A DNA stretch of 64,000 nucleotides from Bradyrhizobiaceae bacterium Ga0074131 (GCA_001464035.1 LNEC01000019.1:1-64000), one strand, 5' to 3'. Shown: positions 21,791 through 30,985, counted from the first letter of the stretch. Made by a program: numbers and translations. Notes: a model not told the origin generated them from the letters alone.

Positions 21791-22735
21791 CTAGGACTCG
21801 ATCCCCGCGATCGCCTGCGCAAAGTCCCGTGCGGTAAACGGCGCGAGATCGTCGATGCCCTCGCCGACGCCGATGAAATGCACCGGCAGTTTGTGCTTCT
21901 CGGCCAGCGCCACCAGGATGCCGCCGCGCGCGGTGCCGTCGAGTTTCGTCATCACGAGACCCGTCACGCCTGCGGTACGATGAAACGCCTCGACCTGCGA
22001 CAGCGCATTTTGTCCCACCGTGGCGTCCAGCACCAGCAGCACCGCATGTGGCGCCGAGGCGTCGACCTTCTTGATGACGCGAACGACCTTTTCGAGTTCG
22101 TTCATCAACTCGGCCTTGTTCTGCAGCCGTCCGGCGGTGTCGATCAGCAGCACGTCGAGCTTGCCCTCGCGCGCCGCGGTCAGCGCGTTGAAAGCCAGGC
22201 TCGCGGAATCCGAGCCCTGCGCGCCCGCGATGACCGGGGATCTAGTGCGCTCGCCCCAGATCTTCAACTGCTCGATGGCCGCGGCGCGGAACGTGTCGCC
22301 GGCCGCCAACATCACCTTGCGGCCCTCGGTGCTCAATTTGGAGGCAAGCTTGCCGATGGTGGTGGTCTTGCCGGAACCGTTGACCCCGACCACCAGAATG
22401 ACGAACGGCGCTTGCGTCCCGTCGATGACAAGCGGCTTTGCGACCGCCGCGAGCACTTTCTCGACCTCGGTCGCGACCACCGCTTTCACGTCATCCGCCG
22501 AGATCGCCTTGTCGTAACGGCCATGGCCGACCGCCGCCGAAATGCGCGCCGCCACCTCGGTTCCGAGATCGGCGCGCAGCAGCACGTCCTCGATGTCCTC
22601 GAGCATGGCGCGGTCGAGCTTGCGTTTTGTCACCAGATCGGCGACCGCGGTTCCGAGCGAGCTCGAGGTGCGCTTCAGGCCGCTGGACAGCCGCCGCCAC
22701 CAGCTCAGTTTTGTCGTTTCCGGAGTGTCGTTCAT
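21791..22735 (-). CDS. ftsY: Signal recognition particle receptor FtsY
   Basis: FtsY (314 aa) is the SRP receptor GTPase that docks ribosome-nascent chains at the membrane, pairing with Ffh (also in this window at 28.9 kb). The N domain with SWWRRLSSGLKRTSSSLG precedes G1 GVNGSGKTTTIGKLA, LLIDTAGRLQNK and TKLDGTARGG. It is short for the family because the acidic N-terminal A domain is nearly absent, as is common in alphaproteobacteria. Its start is only 28 bases from the divergent rluA-type gene. Confidence 0.96.
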   Translation of the reverse strand: MNDTPETTKLSWWRRLSSGLKRTSSSLGTAVADLVTKRKLDRAMLEDIEDVLLRADLGTEVAARISAAVGHGRYDKAISADDVKAVVATEVEKVLAAVAKPLVIDGTQAPFVILVVGVNGSGKTTTIGKLASKLSTEGRKVMLAAGDTFRAAAIEQLKIWGERTRSPVIAGAQGSDSASLAFNALTAAREGKLDVLLIDTAGRLQNKAELMNELEKVVRVIKKVDASAPHAVLLVLDATVGQNALSQVEAFHRTAGVTGLVMTKLDGTARGGILVALAEKHKLPVHFIGVGEGIDDLAPFTARDFAQAIAGIES

Positions 22736-22763
22736 GCTGACGGTGTGTTAGCGGTTTCGCGCC

Positions 22764-23486
22764 ATGAGCGAAAGTCTCGACCGAGGAATCCAGGTTCCCG
22801 AATTGACCGCGGACGAGATCCAGGCCCGCGTGCTCCATCGCGACGGGCTGATGCTGGTGATCGACAAGCCGGCGGGTCTTCCGGTGCATCGCGGTCCCAA
22901 GGGCGGCGCCAACCTGGAATCCTCGTTCGAGAGCTTGCGCTTCGGCCTGCCGCGGCCGCCGGTGCTGGCCCACCGGCTCGACCGCGACACCTCCGGCTGT
23001 CTCGTGCTGGGACGCCATCGCAAGGCCACGGCCTCGCTCGGCCTGCTGTTCAAGCATGGCAAGATCTCGAAGACCTATTGGGCGGTGGTCGAGGGCGGCC
23101 CCGCCGAAGATGAAGGCACCATCGACATGCCGCTCGGCCGCCTCAACGCGGAGCGCGGTTGGTGGCAGAAGCCCGACCCCGAGGGGCAAGAGGCCGTCAC
23201 CAACTGGAAAGTGCTGGGGCGGGGCGGCGGCCTCAGTTGGCTCGCGCTCGAACCGGTTACCGGCCGCACCCATCAATTGCGGGTCCACTCCGCAGCATCG
23301 GGCTGGCCGATCGTCGGCGACAACATCTACGGCAGCGGCCCGCGTTTCGGCGAGCCGACCCTGCATCTGCATTCCCGCGAGATCGTGATTCCGATTTCGA
23401 AGAACAAGGAGCCGGTGCGCGTGGTCGCGCCAGCGCCGAAGCATTTGCACGAGCGGCTTCGCGCGTGCGGCTGGAATGGGGAGTAA
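22764..23486 (+). CDS. RluA-family pseudouridine synthase
   Basis: This 240-residue protein has the RluA catalytic motif AHRLDRDTSGCLVLGR, with the nucleophilic aspartate in HRLDRDTSG. Also present are LMLVIDKPAGLPVHRG near the N-terminus and PVTGRTHQLRVH in the C-terminal half. No S4 domain is seen, so it is nearer to the RluA/TruC-like stand-alone enzymes. It would modify uridine in rRNA or tRNA, but the site cannot be assigned. It lies on the opposite strand inside the dapF-mtaB-ftsY block. Confidence 0.92.
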   Translation: MSESLDRGIQVPELTADEIQARVLHRDGLMLVIDKPAGLPVHRGPKGGANLESSFESLRFGLPRPPVLAHRLDRDTSGCLVLGRHRKATASLGLLFKHGKISKTYWAVVEGGPAEDEGTIDMPLGRLNAERGWWQKPDPEGQEAVTNWKVLGRGGGLSWLALEPVTGRTHQLRVHSAASGWPIVGDNIYGSGPRFGEPTLHLHSREIVIPISKNKEPVRVVAPAPKHLHERLRACGWNGE

Positions 23487-23509
23487 CGGCGTGTGGAGAA
23501 GAGGCATCG

Positions 23510-23576
23510 TGCTGCCACAGCCGTGGCGTACTGGGTCGCCCGATCGAGTCGGGCGATGAGTAAGGGCGATGACGTT
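23510..23576. repeat. Intergenic palindromic repeat, family B copy 1
   Basis: GTGGCGTACTGGGTCGCCC leads to a perfect 7-base stem CGCCCGA/TCGGGCG (23537-23555) and GATGA. It sits between the convergent rluA-type and mtaB genes. Related GTACTGGAT/GGTATGACG words recur at 28.8 kb and GGCC(A/G)TGACG words at 45.6 kb. Confidence 0.65.
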
Positions 23577-23583
23577 TAGCGCC

Positions 23584-24855
23584 TCACACTGTCAACCGTG
23601 CGCCGTCATGTCCGGTGATCACTAGCGTCTGCACCGCGCCGGGGGCTTTACCCGCAATCGCCACTGGCAGGAAATGCTCGGTGCGGCCCTGCGTCGGGCT
23701 CTCGATCAGCACCTGGCGCGTGGCGCCGGTCTCCGACGGCAGCCGCTTCTGCAACGCAGCCTCGCCGGCCGCCCGCAGCCGCTTCGCGCGCTGCCTGATC
23801 GCGCTGCCGTTGACCTGCGGCATCCGCGCCGCCGGCGTGCCCGGCCGCGGCGAATACGGAAACACGTGCAGGAAGGTGAGGCCGCATTCCTCCACCAGAT
23901 CCTGCGAACGCCCGAACATCTCCTCGGACTCGGTCGGAAAGCCCGCGATGATATCGGCGCCGAGTGCGATGTCCGGCCGCAGCCGCCGCACCTGCGCGCA
24001 AAACGCGATCGCATCGTTGCGGGAATGCCGCCGCTTCATCCGCTTCAGGATCAGATCGTCGCCCGACTGCAGCGACAGATGCAGATGAGGCATCAGCCGA
24101 TCATCGTCCGCGATAGCGTCGAGCAGGTCGCGATCGACCTCGACCTGGTCGATCGACGAAATCCGCAACCGCTTCAGTTCCGGCACGTGCCGCAGGATTT
24201 GTTTGGTCAGTTGGCCGAGTCTTGGCGCGCCCGGCAGGTCGGCGCCATAGCTGGTGAGATCGACCCCGGTCAGCACGATCTCAGCATGACCGCGTTCGGT
24301 CAGTGCGCGGACCTGGTCGACCACCGCGCCCATTGGGACCGAGCGCGAATTGCCGCGACCGAAAGGAATGATGCAGAAGGTGCAGCGGTGGTCGCAGCCG
24401 TTCTGGACCTGGACGAACACCCGCAGCAGGCCCTTTGCAAAACCTTGCAGCAGATGCGGCGCCATCTCGCGCACCGCCATGATATCGGCAACCGCGATCT
24501 TTTCGCTCGCATCGGCGCCGAACGACGGCGTCGCGTCGAACGCCATGCGCGTATCACGCCACGCCTCGCCTCGCATCTTGTCGTCATTGCCGACGACGCG
24601 GTCGACCTCGGCCATATCGGCGAACATCGCCGCCTGCGTCTGCGCCGCGCAGCCGGTCACGACTATGCGCGCCTCCGGTCGTTCGCGCTTCAGCCGCCGG
24701 ATCGATTGCCGCGCCTGGGCGACGGCCTCATTGGTCACCGCACAGCTGTTTATGACGATGGTGTCGGTAAGCCCGGCACGCCCGGCCTCGCGCGCGATCA
24801 CTTCGGATTCGAAGGCGTTGAGACGGCAGCCGAAGGTGACGATGTCGACGCCCAT
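23584..24855 (-). CDS. mtaB: tRNA t6A37 methylthiotransferase MtaB
   Basis: This 423-residue radical-SAM methylthiotransferase adds the 2-methylthio group to t6A37 in tRNA. The N-terminal auxiliary cluster cysteines lie in TFGCRLNAFES, NSCAVTNEA and VTGCAAQ. The radical-SAM motif CDHRCTFCIIPFGRGNSRS follows near residue 155, and a TRAM-like tail ends the protein. The GCRLN form distinguishes MtaB from MiaB. It starts 2 bases after the dapF stop, so the two are co-transcribed. Confidence 0.94.
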   Translation of the reverse strand: MGVDIVTFGCRLNAFESEVIAREAGRAGLTDTIVINSCAVTNEAVAQARQSIRRLKRERPEARIVVTGCAAQTQAAMFADMAEVDRVVGNDDKMRGEAWRDTRMAFDATPSFGADASEKIAVADIMAVREMAPHLLQGFAKGLLRVFVQVQNGCDHRCTFCIIPFGRGNSRSVPMGAVVDQVRALTERGHAEIVLTGVDLTSYGADLPGAPRLGQLTKQILRHVPELKRLRISSIDQVEVDRDLLDAIADDDRLMPHLHLSLQSGDDLILKRMKRRHSRNDAIAFCAQVRRLRPDIALGADIIAGFPTESEEMFGRSQDLVEECGLTFLHVFPYSPRPGTPAARMPQVNGSAIRQRAKRLRAAGEAALQKRLPSETGATRQVLIESPTQGRTEHFLPVAIAGKAPGAVQTLVITGHDGARLTV

Positions 24856-24857
24856 GG

Positions 24858-25730
24858 TCAGGCGACGCTGGCGAATAAAGCGGGATCGAACCGGCCCTCA
24901 TATTCAAACGTCGCCGTCCCCGTCATCAGCACGTGGTCGTCGCCCTCGCGCCATTCGATCGCAAGCTCGCCGCCCGGCAGGGTGATCTGCACGATGCGGT
25001 TGGAGCGCTTCAGGCGCGCCGCGGCCACCGCGGCGGCGCAGGCCGCCGAGCCGCAGGCTTTGGTCAGTCCCGCGCCGCGCTCCCAGGTGCGGATCGTGAT
25101 GTGATCGCGATCGACGATATGAGCCAGCGTGATGTTGGCGCGCTCGGGAAAGATCGGATGGTTCTCCAAGAGCGGTCCGAAGCGGGCGAGATCGTAGGCA
25201 TTCACGTCGTCGACCCAGAAGATCGCATGAGGATTGCCCATGCTGACTACCGAGGGCGTGTGCAGCACCGGCGCGTCGATTGGGCCGATCTGCAGCTCGA
25301 TCGAGCGGGTGTCGCGAAACTCTTCCGCCAGCGGAATGTCCTTCCAGCCGAATTTCGGCGGACCCATGTCGACGGTGTAGAGATCTGGCGACGGGCCCTG
25401 CCAGCAATTCAGCAGGCCGGCCCTGGTTTCGAAGGTGACCGCGGTTTGCCCCGTCTTCTCGAACAGCCGGCGCACCACGCAACGCATGCCGTTGCCGCAG
25501 GCGCCGGATTCGGAGCCGTCATTGTTGTAGATCCGGATGAAGGCCTCGGTGCCCGCCAGTCGCGGGGGTTGCAGCACCATCAACTGATCGTAATGCACGC
25601 CCGCCGGCGAGGCGACGGCGCGCGCGTCCTCCGGCGTGATGGCGGCAGGGGCATCGCGCAGATCGACCACGACAATCTCGTTACCGATGCCGTTCATCTT
25701 GGCGAATGCGTGATTGGCCAGCGCGCTCAT
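24858..25730 (-). CDS. dapF: Diaminopimelate epimerase
   Basis: DapF (290 aa) converts LL- to meso-diaminopimelate for peptidoglycan and lysine synthesis without a cofactor. The two catalytic cysteines lie in [12 protein letters not shown] and [11 protein letters not shown], and the N-terminus [15 protein letters not shown] is the family signature. Length is a little above the E. coli 274. It is the first gene of a minus-strand dapF-mtaB unit, divergent from the GyrI-like exported gene. Confidence 0.96.
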   Translation of the reverse strand: MSALANHAFAKMNGIGNEIVVVDLRDAPAAITPEDARAVASPAGVHYDQLMVLQPPRLAGTEAFIRIYNNDGSESGACGNGMRCVVRRLFEKTGQTAVTFETRAGLLNCWQGPSPDLYTVDMGPPKFGWKDIPLAEEFRDTRSIELQIGPIDAPVLHTPSVVSMGNPHAIFWVDDVNAYDLARFGPLLENHPIFPERANITLAHIVDRDHITIRTWERGAGLTKACGSAACAAAVAAARLKRSNRIVQITLPGGELAIEWREGDDHVLMTGTATFEYEGRFDPALFASVA

Positions 25731-25958
25731 CGAACTTCCCGAATTATGCCTGCCTTATATGGCGAATGGAGGCGAATTGGCCAGTGCGGCAAATCTGTGT
25801 CGGACGCCCGCGCCCGGCGGCGGCCGCGCATGACACATATCTGTCATGGGACGAAATCGGGCCGCACGTGCTACCATTCCAGTGTCGTGCGTTTTGCCGG
25901 TCTGGACCGGGACAAGGCCGCGCAACAAAATTCTGCACGGACGATGGGGACCATCCGA

Positions 25959-26696
25959 ATGAAGTTCAGGAACTCTTTTCGCATTGGGCTGATCCCGGTG
26001 GCGGCGTTAGCCTGGGGCAGCATCGCGCTGGCGCAAGCGCCGACGCCAGCGGCAAGCCCGTCGGCTGCACCGGCGCCTCCCGCGGCGAGCAGCCCCGCAA
26101 CGCCGGCGCCTGCCCCGTCAGCCGCACCCGCCCCGGCGCCGACCGGGGCCCCTGCTCCGGCGGCCAGCCCTTCGGCGCCTCCCGCAACGCCGCCGGCGGC
26201 CGCGCAAACCCCCGCCCCGGCGCCGGTTCAGACCGCCGACCCCTTCGGCGAAGAGATCACGCTGGAACCCAAGAAGGTCGTCATCATCAAGGGCACCGCC
26301 AACTGGGATTCGGCGTTCGACACGCTGATCGAGGCGTTCAAGGCGCTGACCACGCTGCTGGACAAGCAGGGCATCAAGGCGTCGGGCAATTCGATGATCG
26401 TTTATACCTCGACCGACGATACCGGCTTCACCTTCCTGGCCGAAATTCCGGTCGAGCAGGATCCGAAGAATCTGACCAAGGACATGAGCATCGGCAGATC
26501 GCCCGACGGCAAGGCGTTGAAATTCGTCCACCGCGGTTCCTACGACAATATGGACAACACCTATGAGGCGATCACCAACCACCTCGACGAGAAGAAGCTG
26601 GAGGCCAAGGACACCTTCATCGAGGAATACATCACCGACCCCCTGAAGACCGCCGAGGACACGCTCGTCATCAACGTCTACGTGCCGTTGAAGTGA
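25959..26696 (+). CDS. Exported GyrI-like domain protein with Pro/Ala linker
   Basis: From MKFRNSFRIG this is 245 aa: a signal peptide (PVAALAWGSIALAQA), about 75 residues of Ala/Pro/Ser-rich linker, then a GyrI-like small-molecule-binding domain. That domain runs from KKVVIIKGTANWDSAFDTL through FVHRGSYDNMDNTYEAI and EEYITDPLKTAEDT to a terminal INVYVPLK. GyrI-like domains usually bind ligands inside AraC-type regulators or inhibit gyrase; here the protein is exported and lacks a DNA-binding part. The following SIMPL gene starts next to its stop codon. The role is unknown. Confidence 0.82.
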   Translation: MKFRNSFRIGLIPVAALAWGSIALAQAPTPAASPSAAPAPPAASSPATPAPAPSAAPAPAPTGAPAPAASPSAPPATPPAAAQTPAPAPVQTADPFGEEITLEPKKVVIIKGTANWDSAFDTLIEAFKALTTLLDKQGIKASGNSMIVYTSTDDTGFTFLAEIPVEQDPKNLTKDMSIGRSPDGKALKFVHRGSYDNMDNTYEAITNHLDEKKLEAKDTFIEEYITDPLKTAEDTLVINVYVPLK

Positions 26697-26701
26697 GCGT
26701 G

Positions 26702-27400
26702 ATGAAGCATCTCAGGCCCGTGCCCGCCGCGGTTGCCGCGATGACGTTGCTTGCCGCGCCCACGCTGGCGCAGACCCCGCCTCCGGCCATTGCGGTCACC
26801 GGCGAGGCGACCGTCTCGGTACCGCCCGATCTGGCGCTGATCGATGGCGGCGTCACGTCCGAGGCGAAAACCGCGCGCGAGGCGTCGGATGCCAACAACG
26901 CCGCGATGGGCAAGGTGCTGCTGGCGCTGAAGGGCGCCGGCATCGAGGAGAAGGATGTGCAGACCTCGCGGCTGTCGCTGCAGCCGCAATACGCGCCGAA
27001 CCGTTCGGGCCCCTCCCCCGTCGTCGGCTACCGCGCCAGCAATCGGGTGACCATCCGGGTGCGCGACGTCGGCAAGGTCGCCGGCGTGATCGATACGCTG
27101 GTGGGCGCGGGCGCCAACGAGATCGGCGGCATTAATTTCATGGTGTCGCAGTCCTCCAAACTGCTCGACGAGGCCCGTGAAAAAGCCGTCGCCGACGCCC
27201 GTCGCAAGGCCGACATCTATGCCAGAGCCGCCGGCGTCACGCTCGGCGCGCCGCTCAGCATCTCGGAGGAGGGCCATGCGCCGCCGACGCCCTATCGCAA
27301 GATGTCGGCCGGCCTAGTGGCGGCAGCGCCAGTGGCGCAGGGCGAGGAGACGCTTTCGGTCACGGTCAGCGTGTCGTGGGCGATCAAGCCGAAAGAGTGA
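26702..27400 (+). CDS. SIMPL domain (DUF541) periplasmic protein
   Basis: This 232-residue protein has a signal peptide (PAAVAAMTLLAAPTLAQ). It then follows the SIMPL/DUF541 pattern: AITVTGEATVSVPPDLALIDGGV near the N-terminus, YRASNRVTIRVRDVGKVAGVIDTLV in the middle, and ADARRKADIYARAAGVTLG before the C-terminal strands. Members such as YggE form periplasmic rings and reduce oxidative stress effects. A GTG start at 26693 overlapping the previous stop is possible, but the ATG at 26702 gives a better signal peptide. Confidence 0.9.
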   Translation: MKHLRPVPAAVAAMTLLAAPTLAQTPPPAIAVTGEATVSVPPDLALIDGGVTSEAKTAREASDANNAAMGKVLLALKGAGIEEKDVQTSRLSLQPQYAPNRSGPSPVVGYRASNRVTIRVRDVGKVAGVIDTLVGAGANEIGGINFMVSQSSKLLDEAREKAVADARRKADIYARAAGVTLGAPLSISEEGHAPPTPYRKMSAGLVAAAPVAQGEETLSVTVSVSWAIKPKE

Positions 27401-27440
27401 GACGTCTCGCGTCGCTCGCTTGACCGGGACGACGAGCTTT

Positions 27441-28505
27441 CTAGACTTCGAACACCTGCCCCGGTTTCAGCGCGACAAAACGCTCGCGCGGAAGCTCCGC
27501 TTCATCGAGTGCCGCATGCAGCGCGGCGACCGGCGCGTCAATTGCTTCGTCGGTGAGCTGGAAGGTGCCATGGTGATGCGCCAGCGCCTGCTCGGCGCCG
27601 CAATCGGCCAGCGCCTTGACGGCGTCGGCCGGGTTCATGTGCTGGTCCTTCATGAACCAGCGCGGCTCATAGGCGCCGATCGGCAGGACCGCCAGCCGCA
27701 GCGGGCCATGCTTCTCGGCAACCTTTCGGAAATGCGTACCCTCGCCATAGCCGGAATCGCAAACGATATAGATCTTGCCCGCCGGCGTTTCCAGCACGAA
27801 GCTGGCCCACAGCGCCTTGTTGCGGTCGAACAGGCCGCGCGCGGTCCAGTGCCGGGTCGGCACCAGCGTCACCGCGATACCGCCGCCGAGTTCGACGCGG
27901 TCGTGCCAGTCGAATGCCTCGGCCTTGATCGCGTCATCGGCGCTACGCATCGTGGCATCGTTGCCGAGCGGCGTGATCACGCGGGGAGCAAACTTCGCCG
28001 CGAGTTTCGACAGCGTCGCGAGGTCGAGATGATCGTAATGGCCATGCGACACCAGCGCGATATCGATCGGCGGCAGCGCGTCGAACGCAATGCCGGGATC
28101 ATTGCGCCGCTTCGGCCCCGCAAAACTCACGGGCGAGACCCGTGCCGACCACACCGGATCGACCAGGATGTTCAGCCCTGATGCCTGGATCAGCCAGCTG
28201 GCATGACCGACAAAGGACAACCGAACCTTGCCGCCATCGACCCGCGGCGGCGGGGTGTCGGCATAAGGGCTGGGTGCCCATTCCGGCCATGCCGCGCGCT
28301 GCCGGTCGCCGCCGAACTGCCAGCGCAGCACTTCGGCAAGCGATTTCGGCGGCACCCCGTCGGGATCGAAGAATTGCGTCCCGTCGAAATGGTCGGAGAC
28401 GGGGCCGTCGTAGATTTTCATGGTTGGAATCCAGATCGACGGCGCGCCGACAGCCGCGGCTGCGCCGCCCAGAGCGGTGAGAACTCGGCGGCGGGTAAGC
28501 TTCAT
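27441..28505 (-). CDS. Tat-exported metallo-beta-lactamase-fold hydrolase
   Basis: From MKLTRRRVLTALGG this is 354 aa with a twin-arginine signal (TRRRVL) and hydrophobic stretch. The metal site motif is VSHGHYDHLDL, preceded by FVGHASWLIQASGLNILVDPVW and followed by PTRHWTARG, ICDSGYGEGTHF and ALAHHHGTF. These resemble the UlaG/NAPE-PLD-like branch of the fold. Export through Tat agrees with metal loading in the cytoplasm. The substrate, perhaps a lipid phosphodiester, is not determined. It is a single gene. Confidence 0.88.
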   Translation of the reverse strand: MKLTRRRVLTALGGAAAAVGAPSIWIPTMKIYDGPVSDHFDGTQFFDPDGVPPKSLAEVLRWQFGGDRQRAAWPEWAPSPYADTPPPRVDGGKVRLSFVGHASWLIQASGLNILVDPVWSARVSPVSFAGPKRRNDPGIAFDALPPIDIALVSHGHYDHLDLATLSKLAAKFAPRVITPLGNDATMRSADDAIKAEAFDWHDRVELGGGIAVTLVPTRHWTARGLFDRNKALWASFVLETPAGKIYIVCDSGYGEGTHFRKVAEKHGPLRLAVLPIGAYEPRWFMKDQHMNPADAVKALADCGAEQALAHHHGTFQLTDEAIDAPVAALHAALDEAELPRERFVALKPGQVFEV

Positions 28506-28895
28506 GGGACCGATTGGCCCCAAAATGCGAATATCGGCAAGGGGGTGACCGATCTCCCGCGTTCACGAAAACGCCATTCTGCCCCGGCTATTCTTGACTT
28601 TCCGGGCTTGGGGGGGTTTAACCGCCGCAATTCTCGGAAAGACCTTCTTTTCGACCCGCCGCCCGGCCCTTGAGGCCGGAGGTCAACGCCCGACAGCGCG
28701 ATGCGCCCTCGGGCGCAAAAGTGTTTGGTTCGGTGTCATCACCTGCCTTGTGCGCAATTGCGCACTGGGGCGGGTGATCCAGTATCCCAGAGCAGTTCGG
28801 TTGAGCCGAGAAGCTGCGGCGTACTGGATACCCCGCCTTCGCGGGGTATGACGACGGTGAGATGCGGTGCCTGTTGCAGGCATGACGAAGGATAG
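28506..28895. repeat. Intergenic region with palindromic repeat, family B copy 2
   Basis: This 390-base gap lies between the divergent hydrolase and ffh genes. Its right part (about 28774-28887) holds GCGCAATTGCGC, a pair of GATCCAGTATCC / GTACTGGATACC words facing each other, and CCCCGCCTTCGCGGGG, followed by TATGACGACGG. The left part shows no gene or clear promoter. The arrangement recalls short mobile palindromic elements common in Bradyrhizobium intergenic DNA. Confidence 0.65.
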
Positions 28896-30458
28896 ATGGA
28901 CGTGTTCGACAATCTGTCGGAAAAATTGGGTGGTATTCTCGATCGGCTGACCCGGCGCGGGTCGCTGACGGAGGCCGACGTCGATGCCGCGATGCGCGAG
29001 GTGCGCCGCGCGCTGCTCGAGGCCGACGTCTCGCTCGACGTGGTCCGGAGTTTCACCGACAAAGTCCGCGAGCAGGCGATCGGCGCCACCGTGGTCAAGT
29101 CGGTCACCCCAGGCCAGATGGTGGTGAAGATCGTCCATGACGAGTTGATCGCCACGCTCGGCTCGGACGGCCAGACCATCGACCTCAATGCCGTGCCGCC
29201 GGTCGCCATCATGATGGTCGGCCTGCAGGGCTCCGGCAAGACCACCACCACCGCCAAGCTGGCCCGCCGCCTGACCCAGCGCGACAAGCGCAAGGTGCTG
29301 ATGGCTTCGCTCGACATCTACCGCCCGGCGGCGATGGAGCAGCTCGCGGTGCTCGGGCGCGATCTCGACATCCAGACCCTGCCGATCGTGGCCGGCCAGA
29401 AGCCGGCGCAGATTGCCAAACGCGCGCTGGAAGCCGCCAAGCTCGGCGGTTACGACGTGGTGCTGCTCGACACCGCCGGCCGCACCACGCTCGACGAAGC
29501 GATGATGACGGAGGCGGCCGAGATCAAAACCGCCGCCAACCCGCATGAGGTGCTGCTGGTCGCGGACTCGCTGACCGGCCAGGACGCGGTCAACCTGGCG
29601 CGTTCTTTCGACGAGCGCGTCGGCCTCACCGGCATCGTGCTGACGCGGGTCGACGGTGACGGCCGCGGCGGCGCCGCGCTGTCGATGCGCGCGGTCACGG
29701 GCAAGCCCATCAAGCTGATCGGCACCGGCGAAAAAACCGACGCGCTGGAGGATTTCCACCCTGACCGAATCGCCGGCCGCATTCTCGGCATGGGCGACGT
29801 GGTGTCGCTGGTCGAGAAGGCCGCCGCCAACATCGACGCGGAAAAAGCCGCGCGCACCGCCGAGCGGATGCGCAAGGGCCAGTTCGACCTCTCCGACATG
29901 CGCGAGCAATTGCTGCAGATGGCGAATATGGGCGGCATCTCAGGGCTGATGGGCATGATGCCGGGCATCGCCAAGATGAAGAACCAGATCGCCAATGCCG
30001 GGATCGACGACAAGATCCTGAAGCGTCAGGTCGCGGTGATCGATTCGATGACCCGGCAGGAACGCAAGAACCCCGACATCCTGAAAGCCAGCCGCAAGAA
30101 GCGCATTGCCGCCGGCGCCGGCCTCAAGGTGGAAGAAGTCAACAAGCTCCTGAAGATGCACCGGAACATGGCCGACATGATGAAGGCCATGGGACAGGGC
30201 AAGCGCGGGCCGATGGCCGGAATCGCGCAGGCGATGGGTCTTGGCGGCGCAGGCGGCATGCCTTCGCCGGAGCAGATGAAGGCGCTCGCGGAAAAAATGC
30301 CTGGTGGTGCCGGCCCGGGCGGCATGCCCGCGTTGCCCAAGGACCTGCCCGCGGGCCTGCGCTCCGGCCTGCCCAATTTGCCCGGGCTGACGGGCTTGAG
30401 CGGCAAGCCGAACTTGCCGGGCCTCGGCGGCTTTCCCGGATTCGGGAAGAAGAAATGA
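28896..30458 (+). CDS. ffh: Signal recognition particle protein Ffh
   Basis: Ffh (520 aa) is the SRP54 GTPase that binds 4.5S RNA and signal sequences. It has the N domain, the G domain with G1 GLQGSGKTTTTAKLA, LDTAGR and TRVDGDGRGG, and the methionine-rich M domain with SRKKRIAAGAGLKVEEVN. The C-terminal tail is rich in Gly, Pro, Leu and Met and ends in repeated PGL(T/G)GL-like units. It is longer than the E. coli 453 because of this tail. It heads the ffh-rpsP-rimM-trmD-rplS cluster. Confidence 0.97.
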   Translation: MDVFDNLSEKLGGILDRLTRRGSLTEADVDAAMREVRRALLEADVSLDVVRSFTDKVREQAIGATVVKSVTPGQMVVKIVHDELIATLGSDGQTIDLNAVPPVAIMMVGLQGSGKTTTTAKLARRLTQRDKRKVLMASLDIYRPAAMEQLAVLGRDLDIQTLPIVAGQKPAQIAKRALEAAKLGGYDVVLLDTAGRTTLDEAMMTEAAEIKTAANPHEVLLVADSLTGQDAVNLARSFDERVGLTGIVLTRVDGDGRGGAALSMRAVTGKPIKLIGTGEKTDALEDFHPDRIAGRILGMGDVVSLVEKAAANIDAEKAARTAERMRKGQFDLSDMREQLLQMANMGGISGLMGMMPGIAKMKNQIANAGIDDKILKRQVAVIDSMTRQERKNPDILKASRKKRIAAGAGLKVEEVNKLLKMHRNMADMMKAMGQGKRGPMAGIAQAMGLGGAGGMPSPEQMKALAEKMPGGAGPGGMPALPKDLPAGLRSGLPNLPGLTGLSGKPNLPGLGGFPGFGKKK

Positions 30459-30465
30459 CCTCGTT

Positions 30466-30532
30466 CGTCATTGCGAGCCAACGGGTCGGCGCAGAGCGCC
30501 GCCCGATGACAGGCTCCTCGCAATGACGGGAA
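30466..30532. repeat. Intergenic inverted repeat, family C
   Basis: GTCATTGCGAG at the left is matched by CTCGCAATGAC at the right, a perfect 11-base inverted repeat. A smaller GGCGC pair and CCGATGACAGG lie inside. It separates ffh from rpsP, so the rpsP operon may have its own promoter just after it. Confidence 0.7.
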
Positions 30533-30580
30533 TTATCACCGTTCAAATCTGCTAAATTTCGAACTCAACAGGAGAACTCA

Positions 30581-30967
30581 ATGTCAGTCGTTATCCGCCT
30601 CGCCCGCGCAGGCACCAAGAAGCGCCCGGTCTATCACGTCGTCGTCGCCGACTCGCGCTTCCCGCGCGATGGCCGCTTCATCGAGCGTCTCGGCCATTTC
30701 AATCCGCTGCTGCCGAAGGACAACGAGGCGCGGCTGAAGCTCGATATGGACAAGGTCAAGGGCTGGCTCGCCAAGGGCGCGCAGCCGTCGGACCGCGTAT
30801 CGCGCTTCCTCGATGCGGCCGGCGTGGTCAAGCGCGCCGCGCGCAACAACCCCGAGAAGGCGCTGCCGCGCAAGGAACGCAAGGCCAATGCCGAAGCCGC
30901 CGCCACGGCCTCCGCTGCCGCCGCGTCAGCCGCCAAGGCCGCCGCAGCGGCCGCGGCCAAGAAGTAA
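30581..30967 (+). CDS. rpsP: 30S ribosomal protein S16
   Basis: S16 (128 aa) has the conserved core [41 protein letters not shown]. The core ends near residue 80; the remaining 45 residues are a low-complexity Ala/Lys-rich tail ([17 protein letters not shown]). Such tails are seen in alphaproteobacterial S16. A good ribosome site (AGGAG) precedes the ATG. It opens the rpsP-rimM-trmD-rplS operon. Confidence 0.97.
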   Translation: MSVVIRLARAGTKKRPVYHVVVADSRFPRDGRFIERLGHFNPLLPKDNEARLKLDMDKVKGWLAKGAQPSDRVSRFLDAAGVVKRAARNNPEKALPRKERKANAEAAATASAAAASAAKAAAAAAAKK

Positions 30968-30985
30968 ACGCAACGGCGCGTGGCG

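Noticed and set aside
26040-26230. A tandem repeat or CRISPR-like array in the Pro/Ala-rich stretch
   Set aside because: The repeats are codon-level low complexity (Ala-Pro-Ser) inside one protein, without constant-length repeats and unique spacers.
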